DNA of 6,742 nucleotides from Roseicyclus sp. (lineage in GTDB: Bacteria; Pseudomonadota; Alphaproteobacteria; Rhodobacterales; Rhodobacteraceae), in NCBI GenBank assembly GCA_018401055.1, contig JAGYLB010000008.1, positions 1 through 6,742 on the forward strand, given 5' to 3'. The position numbers and the translations under genes were made by a program. The notes under the pieces were generated by a model, which saw nothing but the letters and a program-made list of their open reading frames with translations, made no database searches and had not been told where the DNA came from. The stretch's first letter is position 1. Each line of letters opens with the position of its first letter. Positions 5,730 to 6,742 of this stretch are shown piece by piece.

Positions 5730-6562
5730 TCGTCGGCGCGAAGGTCGGGCAGGGTGATCTGAGCCACTTGCTGCGCGATCGGATCGACCGAAAGGGGGTG
5801 GGTCTGGTTGGAATAGGCGGTCGGATCGCGCATGCGCTGCCACTCGCCGCCGACATAGACCTCCAGCGCGGGAAAGCGCGCCTTGTAGCCCATCTTGGAT
5901 GATCCCGGCACCCAGTAGCCCAGATAGACGTAAGGCAGCCCCGCCTCGCGCGCGAGCTCGACATGGTCAAGGATCACATGCGTGCCCAGACTGTCGGCGG
6001 TGCGGTCTGGGTCGAAGAAGGAATAGACTAGGCTCAGCCCGTCATCGAGGATGTCGGTCAGGCACACGGCCACCAGCGGCGCCTCGTCGCCCGCATGGGG
6101 CGCTTGCTCGTCGCGGTATTCGATGACCCGCGTGCGCACCGGCGTCTCTTCGATCATGGCGGCGAATTCGAACACGTCCATGTCGGCCATCCCGCCATCG
6201 GCGTGACGCGCATCCAGATAGCGCCGGAAGAGCGCATATTGCGCCTCGGTGGCCCAGGCCGACCGGGCCAAGCGATGCAACCCCTGGTTGCGCTTGAGGA
6301 TCCGGCGGTGCACCTTCTTGGGCGCGAAATCCGCCACGCGAATGCGCGCCGACAAGCAGGCCGCACAATCGGTGCAAGACGGCCTGTAGAGCACGTTTTG
6401 CGACCGTCGAAAGCCTTGCTTGCTCAGCGCATTGTTCAGGCGTTCCGCCTGTTCGCCCTGCAGCGCGGTGAACAGCTTTCGCTCGCGCCGCCCATCAAGA
6501 TAAGGGCAGGTCTGCGGAGCCGTCACATAGAACTGCGGGGCAATGGGAAGGGTGTGGCGCAT
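5726..6562 (-). CDS. bpt: Aspartate/glutamate leucyltransferase (bacterial arginyltransferase family)
   Basis: The 278-aa protein belongs to the family that moves an amino acid from aminoacyl-tRNA to the N-terminus of proteins. Bacterial Bpt members transfer Leu to N-terminal Asp or Glu, making N-degrons that ClpS passes to ClpAP; related proteins are often labelled arginyltransferase. Visible signatures are the start [22 protein letters not shown], Cys19 with the CTDCAAC cluster (Cys63, 66, 69) after LYRPS, YSFFDPD (about 180-186), and the C-terminal [20 protein letters not shown] block (215-234). The length is normal for the family. I chose the ATG at 6562-6560 because it gives the conserved MRHTLP start and has a modest GGGA 7 nt upstream; a GTG at 6589 would add nine unconserved residues. 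The downstream VOC gene overlaps the stop codon. A probable RDD gene ends about 104 nt upstream on the same strand. Confidence 0.93.
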   Translation of the reverse strand: MRHTLPIAPQFYVTAPQTCPYLDGRRERKLFTALQGEQAERLNNALSKQGFRRSQNVLYRPSCTDCAACLSARIRVADFAPKKVHRRILKRNQGLHRLARSAWATEAQYALFRRYLDARHADGGMADMDVFEFAAMIEETPVRTRVIEYRDEQAPHAGDEAPLVAVCLTDILDDGLSLVYSFFDPDRTADSLGTHVILDHVELAREAGLPYVYLGYWVPGSSKMGYKARFPALEVYVGGEWQRMRDPTAYSNQTHPLSVDPIAQQVAQITLPDLRADE

Positions 6563-6666
6563 GGTTATGTCCCGGCCGGAGCCGATCACTTGAGGTTGGC
6601 CAGAGCCTGCACCACGCCCGAGGGGAGCCGCAACTGGTTTTTTCGTCAGCGTCCGCTCGCGCCGTT
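6563..6666. other. Gap between the RDD and bpt genes
   Basis: No gene, strong hairpin or clear promoter is visible. On the minus strand a run of six A (GACGAAAAAACC) and a short open stretch ending [18 protein letters not shown] occur, but it lacks a credible start and is bounded by a stop only 19 codons back. Confidence 0.4.
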
Positions 6667-6742
6667 TCAGCGATGCGGCCGGTTGATCGCAACCGATCCG
6701 ATCAGCAGGTCATGCAACCCCTGGTGGCGCGCGCCAAAGCCC
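6667..6742 (-). CDS. Probable RDD-family membrane protein, C-terminal end only
   Basis: The last 24 codons on the minus strand read [22 protein letters not shown] and then HR before a TGA stop. The pattern of a basic residue, then Gln-Gly-Leu-His-Asp-Leu-Leu and a short hydrophobic strand, is typical of the C-terminus of RDD-domain membrane proteins (about 150 aa, two or three membrane segments), where an R-x-HDLLxGT/SxV motif ends the domain. Function in this family is mostly unknown; some members have been linked to ion transport. The rest of the gene is beyond the right edge. The call rests on a short segment. Confidence 0.6.
   Translation of the reverse strand, partial: GFGARHQGLHDLLIGSVAINRPHR

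Noticed and set aside
5730..5843. ATG at 5843 as start of the VOC gene
   Set aside because: The 38 added residues lie within the bpt coding region in another frame and are Pro/Arg/Ser-rich; the GTG at 5729 starts exactly before the first VOC strand.
6563..6589. GTG at 6589 as start of bpt
   Set aside because: It adds nine residues not seen in the family, whose usual start is MRHTLP; the ATG at 6562 fits.
6586..6645. Short minus-strand open stretch ending [12 protein letters not shown] before bpt
   Set aside because: It looks protein-like but is only 19 codons between stops, with no good start or ribosome binding site; it may be chance.
1..6742. Mobile elements, CRISPR arrays, tRNA or rRNA genes, prophage or defence genes
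   Set aside because: No transposase or integrase motifs, no regularly spaced repeats and no tRNA-like segments were seen; the content is core metabolism and transport.

Overview
This window looks like chromosomal DNA of a GC-rich alphaproteobacterium, most likely of the Rhodobacteraceae/Roseobacter group. The assignment rests on protein resemblance recalled from memory (IlvB N-terminus, TakP-like Tat-exported binding protein, alphaproteobacterial Bpt) and on strong GC-rich codon bias. No mobile elements, CRISPR arrays, rRNAs or tRNAs were seen.

Layout. The left edge (1-145, minus strand) holds the first 48 codons of an acetolactate synthase large subunit. It is preceded by a 5' leader of about 210 nt that reads as a classical branched-chain amino-acid attenuator. 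The leader contains a promoter-like pair (360-388), a 15-residue peptide MIGLIVLVGMQRMGR (282-329), an 8-bp leader hairpin (255-297) and an intrinsic terminator with seven U (228-255). A divergent control region of about 360 bp follows. It has no gene but several inverted repeats, the best being the perfect 8-bp repeat ATGATTTT-ACA-AAAATCAT at 597-615.

The centre (745-5275, plus strand) is a three-gene TRAP transporter operon: a Tat-exported TakP/DctP-type binding protein, a long DctQ small permease and an exceptionally long (784 aa) DctM large permease. A strong 12-bp hairpin lies between the P and Q genes. The binding protein most resembles the 2-oxoacid/lactate-binding TakP branch, so the likely substrate is a small organic anion imported with sodium. 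DctM is almost twice the usual length, and its extra sequence sits in several discrete insertions.

The right part (5346-6742) is on the minus strand and convergent with the TRAP operon, separated by a GC-only hairpin. It contains the last 24 codons of a probable RDD-family membrane protein, then a complete leucyl/arginyl-tRNA--protein transferase (Bpt), whose stop codon overlaps the GTG start of a small VOC (glyoxalase-fold) protein in a GTGA junction, suggesting translational coupling.

Most of the window is ordinary core and transport gene content. The points most worth a second look are the ilv attenuator peptide, the expanded DctM with an altered TPTEA-type motif, the operator-like repeat upstream of dctP and the Bpt-VOC coupling.
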